Shown here piece by piece: positions 61,121 through 64,000 of a stretch of DNA of 64,000 nt. The DNA is taken from assembly GCA_034190875.2 (NCBI GenBank), contig CM067348.1, positions 3,010,963-3,074,962 on the forward strand, given 5' to 3'. The notes beneath the pieces are model-generated. The model searched no databases, was not told where the DNA came from, and saw only the letters and a list, made by a program, of their open reading frames with translations. The position numbers and the translations under genes were made by a program. This DNA comes from Urechis unicinctus. Lineage: Eukaryota > Annelida > Polychaeta > Xenopneusta > Urechidae. The number at the start of each line of letters is the position of its first letter. Within the stretch, counting starts at the first letter, position 1.

Positions 61121-64000
61121 CTGTGTAATACTATCCAATGGCGCAGAACTTTGATGCCTATCAGGATGTTCAAACCGTGCTGTAAATGGCAATAAGGAAT
61201 GGTATTTGTTGCCATACTGGTAAAATAGCGCAAAATAAATAGAATGTGATTGTGTTCTGCATACGCATGACCTGATGTATGGCGTTCATAGTCAATATTT
61301 GTCGGCTTTTAAAAGTGAAGTTGTCGATTCCCTGTGCAATGCAGAAATCATAGAAATCATCTTTTGCGTAGATAACTTGCCAGGCTTATGAACGTTCAGT
61401 TAATTTTGTCCTTTACGCCATCCAGCTGTAAACTGCCATTTATCTTCGAAATATTTCGGTGGTCTTGCCGCGGCAGTGGTGTACATTGATTATGTGCCAT
61501 TACCATTTGTTGTACTATAGTGGGCAGCATGATGGCATTAACATGTATTTGTCATCACATGACAGCAACAATCTGATTCAGGCTTACATTATGCGCTGTC
61601 GGTTATGGTCGCACATGATGACCGTATGAAATGCAAGTCAGCCCTCTGTGAGTATCTATCAGCTGCTTGACTAGTCTTCAGCCTAGCTCGGGTAGATCTC
61701 GCTAACACATTCGCTAGCAAAGCTACTCTGGATGATATACCCCATTCATTTATTCGTTTCATCATTCGGTTAAGGCCTCAAAACGAACATATTTGCGTCT
61801 AGGTATTCTTGCTGAACCTCTCCTCGCTATGACAAGTTTGTAATCCCGGTGTTAGTGACATTGGATTCGCGTCTTGTGCGTACAGCGAACTATCCTAAAT
61901 AAGTTACATAACATCATTGTGTTCTGCTGGGTCATCCCTAATACACTGTATTAATTGCCAGGCACACCTGATGATATCAATCAAACAGTGGAACATCAGA
62001 AAATATTATGTTTCTACAAGGTGTTATGGAGATGTTCAGTGTGAAAAATCATTCGCAATGGTTCAGCTGAAATCATCATATGCGTCGTACGTTATGAAAA
62101 AAGTTCCCTGGTTTCTATCTGTCATGAATCATCACAGGGGAATTCGATAATTGACAAGTGCAGGTATATTAGTAATTGTCCTTCGTTGTCAGGTCATGGT
62201 ATCAATTAGTTAAATAAATGAACTGCTTTTGGGATATATAGGCGAACCTCTTGAACGAATTTAAATTGGCTGTTGCAATATCATTGTAGAGTATAATTTA
62301 CTTTGTTTGTAAACCCATATACATCGCAAGAAATCTTTAGTTGTTAGACTTTCGGGAACTCATGAATCGCATGCAGCATGAAGAAATGTGAGATAGCACT
62401 AACAGAAAGCAAACCTGCTATCAGTTGCTGGGACGGTTTTCATGCCAGGTGCGGCGATGTATAATAAATGCATTGACAATCCCTCAACTCTCAAGTGCAC
62501 ATATGTATATGAATTATTTTGTGAATTCTAGGCAAAAAACCCGGCGAAATATTGCGAATCTTAAAGCCGAAAGCACGGCATTAGTCATTTTCAGCAGTCT
62601 GTTCATGGCGCATATCAAACTCGTAATTGCTATTGTACCTCGAACATATAGCACGTGATGTGACGTCTATGTATATTCCCTGTCTTAATAAATGATATGA
62701 TAGAGCGAAATCTAAATTTGCTAACAACTTTGCCGATTCCCCTACCTTATCTGACATGATAAGCAATCATTTAGCGACAGCCACAACAAGTGAATACCCT
62801 TTACCCAAGAAACTACGCCTATCAAAGCTAGTTTACGCTAGTGTCGGACGTGACTTTACAGATTGCGACATACAACTGACTACATCTAGCTCTAAACATG
62901 ATATTCAATTGAGTTGCGATGCAGACAAATTAATGATATTCAGTTTACTAACAAATATTCCCATAAAACATTACATTGGCCCTCTGATAACATCAAAATA
63001 TAAAGCAGCTTCAGGTTGTCAAATTTTCGTTATTTGTTGCGCAATCGCTGTATGTTGCGTTTGATTGACAGTGATCCACGTGGTATGAAGTTCACTTCAC
63101 CCAAGGCCTCATTGATTCGTCATTTGTCTGTACCAGGCACCCGTACCAGATGGTTTTGATATTAACCTGCTGCGTAAGCTTATTATCTCATCAGTGCGAA
63201 ATTAGGAGCGAATATTTCTATTCTATGTAGCATTATTTCATATGTGCGTGTTTGGAAATTTAGAAGCCACAGCTCCCATTGCTACATATTCATCACGCTA
63301 TCCCTGTTTCCATTTAAATTATCACTTCTCTCTGTTGATGTGATAGACTTGATGTCTTACATATGCACAATGTAGAGATTAATTGCGGTATACGTTGATG
63401 GCTGACGGCTGAGATATTAACCTCATCACTTTAGCTATTCCTTTTTAGGCAATAACATTCAGCTAAGCTGAAACTAGGTTACATGTTAATGACGATTCTC
63501 ATGCAGAGCTAATATATCATCTGTTATTTCAACCACATAAAACTGCATCTGTTCTAGTCATTTTATGCCCTGGTGTAACACATTCGTGTGTAAATTCCGT
63601 TAAACATTACCTTCCTTTTCTGTATAATTTCTAATAAAGGAATGAAACAGAGATTATTTATTTCATCAATCTGTTTTTAACTGCGATGGTGCCGGGTTGT
63701 CATCTGTCCGCAGAAAACATATAATACGCTACATGCAAATACAATAAATATGAAACCTCCCCTAATCCATTCCTTATCAGCGATATTTGAGCATAACTGA
63801 CGCTCTCCTTTTAGTGCACCATTCGCTGTTGTACATGTGCTAATGAACAGAAATACTACTAGTGCACAGAACCCCCATCCCTACTCCAACTCACTCACGC
63901 ACGCTCACCTGTATATCAACAGTGGAATGTGATTGCATGGATAACTCGATCTTTGCGCTGTCATTCCTTTTGTTGAAGCTTTTATTGTTCATGTTTTGAA
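61121..64000. other. Block A, unit 3, right part, to window end
   Basis: Carries the unit 3 forms of two plus-strand open stretches (61917-62150, 62425-62658), both changed at many residues from unit 1. A further open stretch at 62756-63064 (containing KLRLSKLVYASVGRDF and ending FVICCAIAVCCV) has only a damaged partial counterpart at the gap edge in unit 1. None is recognised. Confidence 0.35.

Larger units (their letters stand above)
59021..64000 (+). repeat. Tandem segmental duplication, unit 3 (cut by window end)
   Basis: Block A repeats again from 59021. Its last base (64000) corresponds to about 30039 in unit 2. It has its own deletions: about 135 bp at 61422 (unit 2 bases 28091-28226 absent) and about 1.1 kb at 61595 (unit 2 bases 28405-29500 absent). 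It retains 61730-63620, which unit 2 lost. Confidence 0.9.

Overview
This is AT-rich nuclear DNA of an animal, most likely an invertebrate (inference). No frame stays open longer than about 170 codons. (TA)n, (GA)n and (TG)n microsatellites are common, candidate coding pieces are short and bounded by GT/AG splice signals, and both a tRNA-derived SINE-like repeat and a DNA transposon with target-site duplications are present. There are no operons, bacterial genes, rRNA genes or CRISPR arrays. No protein could be named by family with confidence, so function is described only as sequence character.

The dominant structure is a tandem segmental duplication. Unit 1 runs from about 4254 to 25680, unit 2 from 25681 to 59020, and unit 3 from 59021 past the window end. 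Bases 1 to 4253 are single-copy flank. Shared blocks keep the same order in each unit: block A (4254-8663, 25681-29690, 59021-62760), a block seen fully only in unit 2 (29690-34663), B (8764-13990, 34664-40211), C (13991-16764, 42149-47442) and D (18042-25680, 49451-59020). By eye, copies differ by roughly 4 to 10 percent plus many large indels. Unit 1 holds a 100-N gap (8664-8763) that, judged from units 2 and 3, stands for about 5.5 kb including a long (TA)n tract. Blocks A and C also share older similarity, so the unit was itself built by earlier duplication.

The best coding evidence lies on the minus strand. Block D has a splice-bounded exon with a start codon, a signal peptide and eight cysteines, followed by a second phase-compatible exon, in both complete copies. 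Minus-strand exons with hydrophobic, membrane-like segments lie in blocks A, C and D. In the left flank, three phase-0 segments read as a tail rich in tyrosine and acidic residues and end at a stop overlapping AATAAA. My working view is a cluster of secreted or single-pass membrane proteins expanded by tandem duplication and partly decayed. The tandem-duplication junction cuts a membrane exon at the left end of the array: only unit 1 joins to the intact exon and the flank, while units 2 and 3 are truncated there. This is inference from splice signals, phases and copy comparison, without transcript support.

Unit-specific events include, in unit 2, a 2854-bp TIR transposon (42882-45735) with a MADS-box-like open frame and a 1.4-kb inverted-repeat element with a 10-bp direct repeat (47965-49343), and, in unit 1, a fold-back inversion plus deletion (18994-19171) and a compound microsatellite block (16765-18041). 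A near-identical tract shared by units 2 and 3 suggests gene conversion.
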